DNA from: JBIOHP01 sp044449065
GTDB taxonomy: Bacteria; Bacteroidota; Ignavibacteria; UBA10030; SZUA-254
Assembly (NCBI GenBank): GCA_044449065.1
Contig: JBIOHP010000014.1
Span: 1 to 64,000 of the forward strand
Direction of reading: 5' to 3'
DNA: 64,000 nucleotides
How positions within the stretch are numbered: position 1 is the stretch's first letter; the number at the start of each line of letters is the position of its first letter. The translations under genes were made by a program, and so were the position numbers. This document shows, piece by piece, positions 1-8,719 of this stretch. The notes beneath the pieces are model-generated. The model had not been told where the DNA came from, searched no databases, and saw only the letters and a program-made list of their open reading frames with translations.

Positions 1-48
1 ATGTGTCAATTGCTCAATAATTGGCTCTGTTTTAACAATTGTTTCCAT
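1..48 (-). CDS. 5' end of an unidentified gene, cut by the window edge
   Basis: An ATG on the minus strand at 48 opens a frame of 16 codons that runs off the left edge without a stop. It reads METIVKTEPIIEQLTH. A purine-rich AAAGG stretch lies a few bases upstream of the ATG, in the right place for a ribosome binding site, which is the main support. The gene is divergent from cydA. The peptide is too short to identify, and no function is proposed. Confidence 0.45.
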   Translation of the reverse strand, partial: METIVKTEPIIEQLTH

Positions 49-473
49 TATTTAACCTTTCGATGATGTCATTAACATGAAAGGTTAAAATACTTCTATT
101 CCCATTAAGTTGACGCCTATGCGATAAATCGGGATCGTGAGCAACTTTGAGACTTATAATGTGATATCGTTTGACCAACCATAATCAGAATAACTGCAAT
201 TGTTTATTAAGATGATAAGATAATTATATCTGATAGCATTGTCAAACAATTTTACAGCATCAATAATTCCCTCTCATTTTTATACTATACACGATGTTAC
301 GGAGAATAGAGGGAGCTTTCCATTTTCATTATCATAACAAATTCCTTGAAATCTCCTTCCAGACCGAAAACATTCAACCCGGCATACGGACAGATTCAGA
401 TCATTTTTATTCGTTGGAGAAAAATCGTACATTATTCCCAATTATTGTATGATAATCTAAAGGAACCGATCCA
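49..473. other. Intergenic region between divergent genes, upstream of cydA
   Basis: This is an AT-rich stretch without a credible gene. It must carry the promoters for cydAB and for the divergent partial gene. It contains a short inverted repeat AGATA-ATTA-TATCT at 218-231 and a possible housekeeping promoter (listed separately). I see no -24/-12 element here and no clear FNR box. Confidence 0.6.
239..267 (+). promoter_or_regulatory. Possible sigma-70 type promoter for cydAB
   Basis: TTGTCA at 239-244 and AATAAT at 262-267 are 17 bases apart. Each differs from TTGACA/TATAAT at one position. This would give a leader of about 200 bases before cydA. It is a consensus match only and could be chance in AT-rich DNA. 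Confidence 0.3.
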
Positions 474-1805
474 ATGGTCGACGCCCTCTTAATCGACAGG
501 TTACAATTCACTTTTTGCGTTACCTACCATTATCTATTTCCCCAGTTGACCATGGGGTTGGCTTTACTGATCGTTATCATGAAATTGGTTTACCTCCGGT
601 CCGGCGATGAGCGTTTCAACATCGCAGCTAAATTTTGGGGGAAAATTTTCGCCGTAAATTTCTTCGTCGGCGTTATCACCGGCATTCCCATGGAGTTTCA
701 GTTCGGCACGAACTGGGCGAAATTCTCGCATCTCGCCGGCGGGGTCATAGGCCAAACCCTCGCCATGGAAGGAATATTTTCATTTTTCCTTGAATCGACA
801 TTTTTAGGGCTGTTCATCTTCGGAGAAAAACGCCTCGGTAAAACGGGACATGTCCTCGCAACGATATTGGTATTTATCGGTTCGTGGCTGTCCGGATACC
901 TTATCGTCGCTACCGACGCATGGATGCAGCATCCGGTCGGCTACATCATCGCCACAGATGGCACTTTCCAACTTTCAAATTTCTGGATGCTCTTTAATAA
1001 TCCCTGGCTCAGCTGGCAATATATTCACACCATGACCGGCTCGGTGATAACGGCTGCAATGGTGATGGCGTCCGTGGGTGCGTACTACCTGCTTGCGGGA
1101 AGAGATATCGAATACGGCAAAATATTTATCCGTTATGGCGTCATCAGCGGATTGATCGCAACGGCTGTCTTTGCGGCATTCACGGGCGATCGGCAGGCAA
1201 AAAATATTCTCGATTATCAGCCCGTTACCCTTTCGGCAATGGAGGGTGTTTTCCATACAAAAGAAGGAGTTGAACTCATCCTGATGGGTCAACCCGACAT
1301 GGATAAATTGATTATCGATAATCCTGTCCATGTCCCCAAGCTGCTCAGTTTTCTCACGTATTATAAATGGTCTGCAGAGATCAAGGGGCTGGATTCATTT
1401 CCCAAAGAATCCTGGCCCGATAATATTCCTCTTCTCTATTATAGTTATCACATCATGGTCGGATTGGGAACGATCTTTATTGCGATACTTTTGCTGTCCG
1501 CTCTCTTCTTATGGAGGAATAGATTGTTTACTTCGCGCGCAATGTTGTGGATTTTATTGCTGGGATTTCCGTTTCCGTACATTGCCAACACAGCAGGTTG
1601 GATTACCGCCGAAGTGGGACGGCAGCCCTGGCTGGTATACGGATTAATGCGCACCTCCGACGGCATCTCGCCAATGGTTTCGGGAGGGAACGGACTCTTC
1701 ACACTTCTCGGATTTATGGGGATGTACTTCGTGATTGGTGTTTTATTTCTTTTCATTGTCATCAAAAAAATAAATGATGGTCCGGCAATGCTGGAGAGCC
1801 ATTGA
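474..1805 (+). CDS. cydA: Cytochrome bd quinol oxidase subunit I
   Basis: CydA carries the quinol site and the three hemes (b558, b595, d) of the bd oxidase, which reduces O2 to water with high affinity at the cytoplasmic membrane. His19 in the YHYLFPQLTMG segment matches the conserved N-terminal heme ligand region, MEFQFGTNW is the next family block, and GRQPW at about residues 382-386 is diagnostic. At 443 residues it is shorter than the E. coli type of roughly 520, so the periplasmic Q loop should be of the short form. An AAAGGA ribosome site precedes the ATG. cydB follows after 59 bases. In an otherwise anaerobic gene set it probably serves O2 scavenging or microaerobic respiration. No small CydX-like subunit was found after cydB. 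Confidence 0.96.
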   Translation: MVDALLIDRLQFTFCVTYHYLFPQLTMGLALLIVIMKLVYLRSGDERFNIAAKFWGKIFAVNFFVGVITGIPMEFQFGTNWAKFSHLAGGVIGQTLAMEGIFSFFLESTFLGLFIFGEKRLGKTGHVLATILVFIGSWLSGYLIVATDAWMQHPVGYIIATDGTFQLSNFWMLFNNPWLSWQYIHTMTGSVITAAMVMASVGAYYLLAGRDIEYGKIFIRYGVISGLIATAVFAAFTGDRQAKNILDYQPVTLSAMEGVFHTKEGVELILMGQPDMDKLIIDNPVHVPKLLSFLTYYKWSAEIKGLDSFPKESWPDNIPLLYYSYHIMVGLGTIFIAILLLSALFLWRNRLFTSRAMLWILLLGFPFPYIANTAGWITAEVGRQPWLVYGLMRTSDGISPMVSGGNGLFTLLGFMGMYFVIGVLFLFIVIKKINDGPAMLESH

Positions 1806-1864
1806 ATCTCATGATCGTAAATGAGTCCTCTTCATAAAATGTTAATTATCTCAGGGTAATATTT

Positions 1865-2908
1865 ATGGAACTTTTATGGTTTTCGATCATCGCATTTATG
1901 CTTGCGATGTATGTTATACTTGATGGTTTTGATATTGGGGCGGGTGTACTTCACCTTATTGTATCCAAATCCCGCGAAGATCGCGAATTGCTTCTCAAAA
2001 CGATCATCCCCGTCTGGGATGGAAATGAAGTCTGGCTACTTGCGGCAGGCGGCACATTGTACTTCGCCTTTCCTCTATTATATGCATCAAGTTTCAGCGG
2101 ATTCTACCTGCCACTCACGATGGTGTTATGGCTGCTGATGATGCGGGGACTGGGGATTGAATTCCGGCACCAATTTTCTCATCAATTATGGAAATCGTTC
2201 TGGGACGTTGTATTTTCTTGCTCCAGCATTCTGCTGGCAATCTTTTTTGGCGCGGCGTTAGGAAATGTTGTCCGCGGCGTTCCGTTGAATCACGATGGGT
2301 ATTTTTTTGAACCGCTTTGGACGACATTTACGATCGTTCCCAACTCCGGTATCCTTGATTGGTTCACCGTGTTGATGGGCGTTGTTTCCTTGTGCACGCT
2401 CGCTGCCCACGGCAGCTTCTATATCGCTATGAAAACAGAGGGAGAAATTCACCGCCGCGTGCAGAGGTTAGGATTGCCACTGGCGATTGCCGTTTGGCTC
2501 ATTTCGATCTCCGCGTTCTTTGCTACAACGAACATTCGCCCGCGAATCTGGGATAATTATTTATTGTATCCAGGGGGATACATCTTCCCGGCTGGGGGCA
2601 CGCTCGGAATAATCGGAATGATCTATTTCAGTTTTATCAAAAAAGACACTCAGGCATTTCTTTCGTCGTCGTTGTTCATAGCATCGATGCTTGCGGCTAC
2701 GGCGTTCGGTCTGTATCCGAATCTTCTTCCTTCCTCAATCAATCCGGAAAATTCGATCACCGTTTATAACGCCGCCGCCAATTCGTATGGATTGAATGTC
2801 GGTTTAATTTGGTGGCTCATCGGCATGACGCTCACCCTGGTATATTTTACGTTTGTCTACAGAATGTTCAGGGGGAAAACCAGTTTGCTTTCGGATGTAG
2901 GGTATTAA
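1865..2908 (+). CDS. cydB: Cytochrome bd quinol oxidase subunit II
   Basis: This is the second integral membrane subunit of the bd oxidase and forms a heterodimer with CydA. Family blocks are visible near the N-terminus: DGFDIGAG at about residues 21-28 and WDGNEVWLL at about 51-59. Several hydrophobic helices cover the 347 residues, a normal length for the family. It lies 59 bases after cydA on the same strand and is probably co-transcribed. Downstream there is no further gene of the operon, only REP-like palindromes beginning at 2962. Confidence 0.96.
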   Translation: MELLWFSIIAFMLAMYVILDGFDIGAGVLHLIVSKSREDRELLLKTIIPVWDGNEVWLLAAGGTLYFAFPLLYASSFSGFYLPLTMVLWLLMMRGLGIEFRHQFSHQLWKSFWDVVFSCSSILLAIFFGAALGNVVRGVPLNHDGYFFEPLWTTFTIVPNSGILDWFTVLMGVVSLCTLAAHGSFYIAMKTEGEIHRRVQRLGLPLAIAVWLISISAFFATTNIRPRIWDNYLLYPGGYIFPAGGTLGIIGMIYFSFIKKDTQAFLSSSLFIASMLAATAFGLYPNLLPSSINPENSITVYNAAANSYGLNVGLIWWLIGMTLTLVYFTFVYRMFRGKTSLLSDVGY

Positions 2909-2961
2909 ATAGATGGAATCTCATTTATAAAATGTGGAAAATTTAAAGATCTTTTTTTCTT

Positions 2962-3027
2962 CGACACCTTCGGTGTCGTTTTCTGGGATGGTTTTGGTTC
3001 TATAATCGTTTGATGCCTTCGGCATCA
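2962..3027. repeat. REP-like paired palindrome (unit A)
   Basis: Two perfect palindromes with a TTC loop form a composite element: CGACACC-TTC-GGTGTCG at 2962-2978 and TGATGCC-TTC-GGCATCA at 3011-3027, joined by a linker of about 32 bases. The same pair, with a related linker, recurs at 3654-3739 and, in the opposite orientation, at 22273-22339. It sits just after cydB and could also act as a transcript 3' end. Confidence 0.85.
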
Positions 3028-3107
3028 ATTCTCATTTTTCTAAATCCATATCTACACATCATGATTTTCTTATGAAACTAACTACATGTACGCAACGATG
3101 ATCTTAC

Positions 3108-3174
3108 ACTATCCCGAAGGGATAGTACGTTTATAGCTATTCCGTAACGTCGGTTTCCGATGCCGAAGGTATCG
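3108..3174. repeat. REP-like paired palindrome (unit B)
   Basis: ACTATCCC-GAA-GGGATAGT at 3108-3126 and CGATGCC-GAA-GGTATCG at 3158-3174 are separated by a linker containing 'TATAGCTATTCCGTAACGTC'. Closely related units occur at 3817-3883, in degenerate form near 3950-4014, and inverted at 22122-22193. The element lies immediately beyond the stop codon of the transposase gene. Confidence 0.85.
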
Positions 3175-3185
3175 AACCGAACCAT

Positions 3186-3638
3186 TTAATCATAAATATA
3201 TTTCTCATCGTATATGACCATGAATTTCTTTAACAACTCAGTATATTCTTCTTGGAACGTTCGCTTCTTGTGATGCTTCTTTTCGTAAATGATATAGGCG
3301 ATCACGTTATCCAGATGAGAATGACTGTATGAGAAAGCTCCGAACCCTTCCTGCCAGTTGAATTTGATGTTGATGAATTTATTTTCTTTTATGAATTCAT
3401 TCGATGATTTCTTTATCTCGCGCACCAGATCGGATAAGCAGCAAGAGGGTTTCATGCCAATTAAAAAATGTATATGGTCGGGCATACCATTTATCGCCAG
3501 CATCTTTTGATCTTTGTTGTTCACAATCCCGCTAATGTATTGATACAGACGTTCCTCCCATTCATCCTTGATAAGGTTTTGCCGTTTATGTACGGAGAAA
3601 ACAACATGAATATAGATTTGTGCAAATGTTCCGGGCAT
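3186..3638 (-). CDS. REP-associated tyrosine transposase (IS200-like Y1 transposase)
   Basis: The 150-residue product begins PGTFAQIYIHVVFSVHKRQ, typical of the small Y1 (IS200/RAYT) transposases. It has the HUH metal motif as HIH in PDHIHFLIG (about residues 54-62). The likely catalytic tyrosine lies in the IAYIIYEKKHH segment (about residues 113-123). These enzymes cut single-stranded DNA at the foot of hairpins. This copy stands alone without TnpB and is flanked on both sides by REP-like palindromes (2962-3174 and 3654-4014), the arrangement expected for a RAYT that mobilises or maintains REP elements. The frame is intact, so it may be active. No target duplication is expected for this class and none is seen. 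Confidence 0.88.
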   Translation of the reverse strand: MPGTFAQIYIHVVFSVHKRQNLIKDEWEERLYQYISGIVNNKDQKMLAINGMPDHIHFLIGMKPSCCLSDLVREIKKSSNEFIKENKFINIKFNWQEGFGAFSYSHSHLDNVIAYIIYEKKHHKKRTFQEEYTELLKKFMVIYDEKYIYD

Positions 3639-3653
3639 ATGGATTTCTTTCTA

Positions 3654-3739
3654 CGACCCCTTCGGGGTCGTTTCTTAGGGTGGTTTATGTTCTAGAAATG
3701 TTTGATGATTCTATAAACGTTTGATGCCTTCGGCATCAA
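3654..3739. repeat. REP-like paired palindrome (unit A, second copy)
   Basis: CGACCCC-TTC-GGGGTCG at 3654-3670 and TTGATGCC-TTC-GGCATCAA at 3721-3739 repeat the design of the unit at 2962-3027. The linker is recognisably related ('GGTGGTTTATGTTCTAGAAA' against 'GGATGGTTTTGGTTCTATAA') but about 18 bases longer. It lies just upstream of the transposase start codon. Confidence 0.85.
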
Positions 3740-3816
3740 TTATCAAATTCTTCTATACAATATAACATAACATTATTCGATTATCAAAAATGCAAGCTCG
3801 CAACCAAAATCATGCA

Positions 3817-3883
3817 CAATCCCGAAGGGATTGAACGTTGATAGCTTTTCGTTAACGTCGTTATTCGATGCCGAAGGTATCGA
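3817..3883. repeat. REP-like paired palindrome (unit B, second copy)
   Basis: CAATCCC-GAA-GGGATTG at 3817-3833 and TCGATGCC-GAA-GGTATCGA at 3865-3883 flank a linker containing 'GATAGCTTTTCGTTAACGTC', which closely matches the linker at 3127-3157. Confidence 0.85.
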
Positions 3884-3893
3884 ACCACTTCCG

Positions 3894-4014
3894 TGACACC
3901 TTCGGCATCAGTTTTCACATCCCTCGATGAGGTTAAAACTAATCGTACACGTCACGAAGTGATAGCACGATTATAGCAATTAGGTAATGTCGTTTTTCGA
4001 TCCCGAAGGTATCA
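3894..4014. repeat. Degenerate REP-like palindromes
   Basis: TGACACC-TTC-GGCATCA at 3894-3910 is an imperfect palindrome of the A type. A decayed B unit follows: GTCACGAAGTGATAG near 3950 and CGATCCC-GAA-GGTATCA at 3998-4014, with the familiar TATAGCAAT...TAATGTCG linker. The stems carry mismatches, suggesting older copies. Confidence 0.7.
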
Positions 4015-4071
4015 AACCGATCCACTTATAACTTTCTCTCCCTTCTCCCCCGTGCAACATTTTATCGTTTT

Positions 4072-4096
4072 TTTATCAATACTGATAAATTATAAT
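4072..4096 (+). promoter_or_regulatory. Operator-like palindrome next to a -10 element
   Basis: TTTATCA-ATAC-TGATAAA at 4072-4089 is a perfect palindrome with 7-base arms. It ends two bases before TATAAT at 4091-4096. A palindrome covering the spacer of a promoter is the usual place for a repressor. The half site does not match the FNR box (TTGAT-N4-ATCAA), and the binding protein is unknown. Confidence 0.45.
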
Positions 4097-4179
4097 GGTT
4101 TGAACAGAAAAAATCCTCATTTTCAACCTATTTTCGAAATAAATATGGAATGATTGTTGTCATATCCTTGGGTGGCTTT

Positions 4180-4211
4180 GAGATTTCCTCCTAATTTATA
4201 AGGAAAATCTC
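4180..4211 (+). promoter_or_regulatory. Leader hairpin upstream of the rubrerythrin-like gene
   Basis: GAGATTTCCT at 4180-4189 can pair with AGGAAAATCTC at 4201-4211 with one bulged A. This gives a stem in the presumed 5' leader, about 55 bases before the start codon at 4266. It could affect mRNA stability or be an operator. It is not followed by a U tract, so a terminator is unlikely. Confidence 0.35.
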
Positions 4212-4265
4212 ATTCTTCATCATAGCACGAAAATATTATGATTAATTTCGAGAAAGGAGCTAACC

Positions 4266-4934
4266 ATGACGAAAATAGCCGCTTTATCAAATAGAATACA
4301 ATTTATCTTTATCCTTTTAACGCCATTTTGCCTCACTGTTATCCTGGTCGCTCTCTTTTATGGATGTGAACGCAAACCCACAGTAGTGAAAGAACAAAAA
4401 CCAACCGTAACGATTGAGAACCTCCAGACTGCTTATAATAAAGAGATGAATCTCAACCGGATGTACACCTTATTTGCCAATCGCTGCGTCAAAGAAAAAA
4501 ATCCCATGATGGGATCGTTGTACAGGGCAATCGCCGCGTCGGAGGAGATTCACGCCTCCAGCCATGCAGCGCTCATGCGCAAGGACGGGGTTGAACCGAA
4601 AACTCCCGAGTACGATTCGGTCATCGTCGGCAACGTTCTCCAGACGCTGAAACGCGCCTTGAGCAGCGAAGATATAGAGATCGGTTCGATGTATCCTAAT
4701 CTGATCCGAACAGCCGAGTTGGAGAAATATAAAGAAGCCCAAACACAATTTGAGCAATGCCGCGATGCAGACGCACGGCAGGAAGATCTTTTGAAACAAG
4801 CATCGGATAGAGGGGGTATATTAGCAAAAACCCCTATGTTCGTCTGTCCGCAGTGCGGGTATATTCTCAATTCGGATCAAACGGATCAGTGTCCGATTTG
4901 CAATACAACGAAAGATAAATTTAAGAAAATCTAA
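4266..4934 (+). CDS. Exported rubrerythrin-like protein, ferritin-like plus rubredoxin domains
   Basis: The 222-residue protein starts with a hydrophobic export segment (about 14-36) ending LFYGC, an imperfect lipobox, so it may be an exported lipoprotein. A ferritin-like helical domain follows. The first ExxH di-iron motif is present (EEIH in AASEEIHASSH, about residues 93-98). The region where the second motif should lie reads DADARQEDLL and lacks the histidine. The C-terminus has a rubredoxin-like iron knot, CPQC...CPIC (about 195-214). Rubrerythrins reduce peroxide and are normally cytoplasmic, so the export signal and the missing ligand are unusual. An AAAGGAG site precedes the ATG. nifJ follows after 91 bases. 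Confidence 0.82.
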   Translation: MTKIAALSNRIQFIFILLTPFCLTVILVALFYGCERKPTVVKEQKPTVTIENLQTAYNKEMNLNRMYTLFANRCVKEKNPMMGSLYRAIAASEEIHASSHAALMRKDGVEPKTPEYDSVIVGNVLQTLKRALSSEDIEIGSMYPNLIRTAELEKYKEAQTQFEQCRDADARQEDLLKQASDRGGILAKTPMFVCPQCGYILNSDQTDQCPICNTTKDKFKKI

Positions 4935-5025
4935 TAAATACTTTCTCCGGATTATTATCCATCGGGGATAGATTGCTGCCGGAGATGAATAAATAATTTG
5001 TTTTATACTAACTTAGGAAAAAATA

Positions 5026-8000
5026 ATGGATACGAACGCCCCAAAACGCGTCTCAGTCACGATTGATGGAAATGAAGCAGCGGCATATATCGCCCACAAA
5101 TTAAATGAAGTAATTGCGATTTACCCGATCACCCCATCCTCTGCGATGGGAGAGCTTTCGGATGAATGGTCGGCGCGCGGCATAAAAAATCTGTGGGGCA
5201 CTGTGCCCACTGTAATTGAAATGCAAAGCGAGGGCGGCGCGGCGGGAGCCATTCACGGCGCGCTTCAGGGCGGCGCGCTGGCAACTACGTTTACATCATC
5301 GCAGGGTCTTCTCTTGATGATTCCTAACATGTTCAAAATCGCGGGCGAACTGACCCCGATGGTTATGCACATCGCGGCGAGGACGGTTGCAACGCACGCG
5401 CTTTCAATCTTCGGAGATCACAGCGATGTGATGGCGGCACGATCCACCGGATTCGCGATGTTGTCGTCCAATTCAATACAGGAGGTGATGGATTTCGCCC
5501 TGATCGCGCATGCAGCCACGTTAGGCGCTCGCATTCCGTTCATGCATTTTTTCGATGGTTTCCGCACATCGCATGAAGTGATGAAAATAGACGAACTCAA
5601 TAATGACGACATCCGCGCGATGATCGATGAATCGCTGATCTTCGAGCACCGCAAGCGGGCATTATCGCCGGATCATCCTGTCCTTCGCGGTTCAGCTCAA
5701 AATCCCGATGTATTCTTTCAAGCGCGGGAGACGTCAAATCCATTTTATGAAAAATGTCCGGAAATCGTTCAGCAGACGATGGATAAATTTGCCTCAATCA
5801 CGGGAAGAAAATATTCGCTCTTTCAATATTTCGGAGCGCCCGATGCAGATACCGTGATCGTGATGATGGGTTCGGGCGCAGAGACAGCTCAAGAGACAGT
5901 TGAATATCTTTCAAAAAAAGGCGGAAAAGTCGGTTTGCTGAAAGTGCGCCTGTACCGTCCGTTCGCCGCCGAACGGTTTATCAAAGCATTGCCCGCATCG
6001 ACCAAAACAATTATTGTTCTTGACAGGACGAAAGAACCCGGAGCAAGCGGCGAACCGCTATACCAGGATGTCATCACAGCGGTGATGGAATCATGGAGTA
6101 GAGGAAACGGCTCCCTCAAACAACTTCCCAAAATATTTGGCGGGAGATATGGGTTATCATCAAAGGAATTCACCCCGGCGATGGTGAAGGGGATTTTCGA
6201 TGAGATGAAAAAACCTAAACCGAAAAATCATTTTACCGTGGGAATCAACGACGATGTGACTCATTCCAGCATCGAGTATGACCCAACATTCTCTCTTGAA
6301 ACCGACGGTGTGCGCGCGATCTTCTACGGCCTCGGCGCCGACGGAACCGTCAGCGCGAATAAAAACACCATTAAAATCATAGGCGAGGATACAGATTTCA
6401 ATGCGCAGGGCTACTTCGTGTATGATTCCAAAAAATCCGGTTCGACGACAATATCGCACCTGCGATTTGGTCCAAAACCTATCCATGCGCCCTATCTTAT
6501 TGAACGCGCAAATTTTGTAGCATGCCACCAATGGTTCTTCCTCGAAAAAATGGACGTCCTTGCCAACGCCCAAACAGGCGGCACATTTCTCCTCAACAGC
6601 GTTTATGGCGCCGATTCGGTATGGGATCATCTCCCTGCTCATATTCAAGGCGGACTCATCGAGAAAAAACTAAAATTTTATGTCATCGACGCCTACAAGG
6701 TCGCCAAGATGACCAATATGGGCGGCAGGATCAATACAATTATGCAAACGTGCTTCTTTGCGATATCGGGAGTGCTTCCGCGCGAAGACGCAATTGCAGC
6801 TATCAAACATTCAATTGAAAAAACCTACGGGAAAAAGGGCGAGGATATTGTTAAGCAAAATTTCATGGCTGTGGATCAGACGCTCGCTAATCTTATTGAA
6901 GTAAAGGTTCCGTCGGCAGTTTCAAGCAAAATCGAGATGCCGCCGACCGTATCCGCCAAAGCGCCGGCGTTTATTCAGGATGTTACAGCAAAGATTATCG
7001 CGGGATTTGGGGATTCTCTTCCTGTCAGCAAAATGCCGATTGATGGGACATTCCCGGTCGGAACTGCAGCATGGGAAAAACGGAACATCGCTCTCGAAAT
7101 TCCCGAGTGGAAACCGGAAATCTGTATCCAATGCAACAAATGCGTTTTTGTTTGTCCACACGCCACCATACGCGTAAAAGTGTACGACCCGAAAGAACTC
7201 AATGGCAATACGCCCCCAACGTTTAAGTCAATGGATTATAAGGGCACTGAGTATAAGGGAATGAAATATTCCCTCCAGGTAGCGCCCGAGGATTGCACCG
7301 GCTGCGGTATTTGCGTTGAAATTTGTCCCGCAAAGAGTAAATCGGAAAACCGTATCAAGGCAATTAACATGGCTCCCCAACCGCCGCTCCGAGACGCTGA
7401 ACGGATCAATTATGATTTCTTCCTGCAATTACCGGAAATCGACCGGCGAACGGTAACCATGGATAGCGTGAAAACTTCGCAATTTCTGCAGCCGCTTTTC
7501 GAATATTCGGGCGCCTGTTCCGGCTGCGGAGAGACTCCTTATGTTAAGATTGTGAGCCAGTTGTTCGGAGATCGGGCAGTCATCGCCAACGCCACGGGTT
7601 GCTCATCTATTTATGGCGGAAATCTTCCAACAACTCCATGGACAAAAAACGAACAGGGACGCGGTCCCGCATGGGGAAATTCTCTCTTCGAAGACAATGC
7701 AGAATTTGGTCTTGGCATCCGTTTGACCATAGATAAACACACCGAAATGGCGCGCGAACTACTTCAAAAGCTCGCCGGAGATCTTGGCGATACCCTTGTG
7801 CGCGAGCTCCTCGCAGCGGATCAATCAAATGAATCCGGGATCTACGACCAGCGTGAACGGGTCGCAATTCTAAAGAAAAAACTTGAAAGTATTAATCGCT
7901 CCGAATCAAAAAGCTTGTTAACGCTCGCCGATAATCTTGTGAAACGAAGCGTTTGGATCATGGGCGGCGATGGATGGGCATACGATATCGGTTACGGCGG

Positions 8001-8661
8001 CTTGGATCATGTGTTCGCTTCCGGCAGGAACGTGAATATCCTCGTCCTCGATACCGAAGTGTATTCGAATACCGGCGGGCAGATGTCGAAAGCGACGCCG
8101 CGGTCGGCGATAGCAAAATTCGCAGCTTCGGGTAAACCAACAGCAAAAAAGGATCTCGCGCTTCTCGCTCTCACCTATGGTAACGTGTATGTGGCGCGTG
8201 TCGCAATGGGCGGCAGCGATATTCAAACGCTCCGGGCAATTCTTGAAGCGGAAGCTTATGACGGTCCGTCAATCATCATCGCTTATAGCCATTGTATTGC
8301 GCATGGGATAAACATGACAAAGGGAATGCACAATCAGAAAATCGCCGTTGAAACCGGGTACTGGCCTCTCTTCCGTTATAATCCTATACTGGAGCAAGAA
8401 GGAAAAAATCCCTTCAAGTTAGATTCAAAATCGCCGAAGCTGCCTCTGCGCGAGTTTACCGCTCTGGAGACACGGTTCAAAATGCTGGAGAAGAGCCATC
8501 CCGATCGTGCAAAAACGCTGAGCGCGTTGGCGCAAACCGATGTAAACGTCCGATGGAAAATTTATGAACATCTCATGTCGAATGAAGAGCAGGAACATCA
8601 GAGCTCTGAAATACCAAAAGTAAAAACAGGAGCAATTCCCGTTGAATCAGCAACGAATTAA
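5026..8661 (+). CDS. nifJ: Pyruvate:ferredoxin (flavodoxin) oxidoreductase, single-chain
   Basis: The enzyme converts pyruvate and CoA to acetyl-CoA and CO2 with reduction of ferredoxin in the cytoplasm. At 1211 residues it has the full single-polypeptide architecture. The N-terminal pyrimidine-binding and transketolase-like part includes IYPITPSSAMGE (about 31-42). The ferredoxin domain has two 4Fe-4S motifs, CIQCNKCVFVCP (about 702-713) and CTGCGICVEICP (about 758-769). The C-terminal TPP-binding part includes CSGCGETPYVK, GGDGWAYDIGYGG and the EVYSNTGGQ block. It is followed after 58 bases by the dihydroorotate-dehydrogenase-like gene, a pairing seen in other anaerobes. It should supply reduced ferredoxin for NfnAB and possibly the hydrogenase. 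Confidence 0.97.
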   Translation: MDTNAPKRVSVTIDGNEAAAYIAHKLNEVIAIYPITPSSAMGELSDEWSARGIKNLWGTVPTVIEMQSEGGAAGAIHGALQGGALATTFTSSQGLLLMIPNMFKIAGELTPMVMHIAARTVATHALSIFGDHSDVMAARSTGFAMLSSNSIQEVMDFALIAHAATLGARIPFMHFFDGFRTSHEVMKIDELNNDDIRAMIDESLIFEHRKRALSPDHPVLRGSAQNPDVFFQARETSNPFYEKCPEIVQQTMDKFASITGRKYSLFQYFGAPDADTVIVMMGSGAETAQETVEYLSKKGGKVGLLKVRLYRPFAAERFIKALPASTKTIIVLDRTKEPGASGEPLYQDVITAVMESWSRGNGSLKQLPKIFGGRYGLSSKEFTPAMVKGIFDEMKKPKPKNHFTVGINDDVTHSSIEYDPTFSLETDGVRAIFYGLGADGTVSANKNTIKIIGEDTDFNAQGYFVYDSKKSGSTTISHLRFGPKPIHAPYLIERANFVACHQWFFLEKMDVLANAQTGGTFLLNSVYGADSVWDHLPAHIQGGLIEKKLKFYVIDAYKVAKMTNMGGRINTIMQTCFFAISGVLPREDAIAAIKHSIEKTYGKKGEDIVKQNFMAVDQTLANLIEVKVPSAVSSKIEMPPTVSAKAPAFIQDVTAKIIAGFGDSLPVSKMPIDGTFPVGTAAWEKRNIALEIPEWKPEICIQCNKCVFVCPHATIRVKVYDPKELNGNTPPTFKSMDYKGTEYKGMKYSLQVAPEDCTGCGICVEICPAKSKSENRIKAINMAPQPPLRDAERINYDFFLQLPEIDRRTVTMDSVKTSQFLQPLFEYSGACSGCGETPYVKIVSQLFGDRAVIANATGCSSIYGGNLPTTPWTKNEQGRGPAWGNSLFEDNAEFGLGIRLTIDKHTEMARELLQKLAGDLGDTLVRELLAADQSNESGIYDQRERVAILKKKLESINRSESKSLLTLADNLVKRSVWIMGGDGWAYDIGYGGLDHVFASGRNVNILVLDTEVYSNTGGQMSKATPRSAIAKFAASGKPTAKKDLALLALTYGNVYVARVAMGGSDIQTLRAILEAEAYDGPSIIIAYSHCIAHGINMTKGMHNQKIAVETGYWPLFRYNPILEQEGKNPFKLDSKSPKLPLREFTALETRFKMLEKSHPDRAKTLSALAQTDVNVRWKIYEHLMSNEEQEHQSSEIPKVKTGAIPVESATN

Positions 8662-8719
8662 AGCGCAAAAATATAACTAATAATACCGGATATAGAATAA
8701 ATATACACTAAGGAGCTCT

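Larger units (their letters stand above)
3639..4265. other. Intergenic region with REP units and leader of the rubrerythrin-like gene
   Basis: No gene is visible in this stretch of about 630 bases. The first 375 bases hold REP-like palindromes (listed separately). The last 200 bases hold the probable promoter, operator-like palindrome and leader hairpin of the gene at 4266. Confidence 0.7.

Noticed and set aside
2962..4014. Possible CRISPR array
   Set aside because: The repeats are palindromic pairs of differing sequence with uneven, conserved linkers rather than identical repeats with unique spacers, and no cas genes are near.
4972..4990. GGGGATAGATTGCTGCC before nifJ as a sigma-54 site
   Set aside because: The spacing can be made to fit, but neither the -24 nor the -12 box resembles the consensus.
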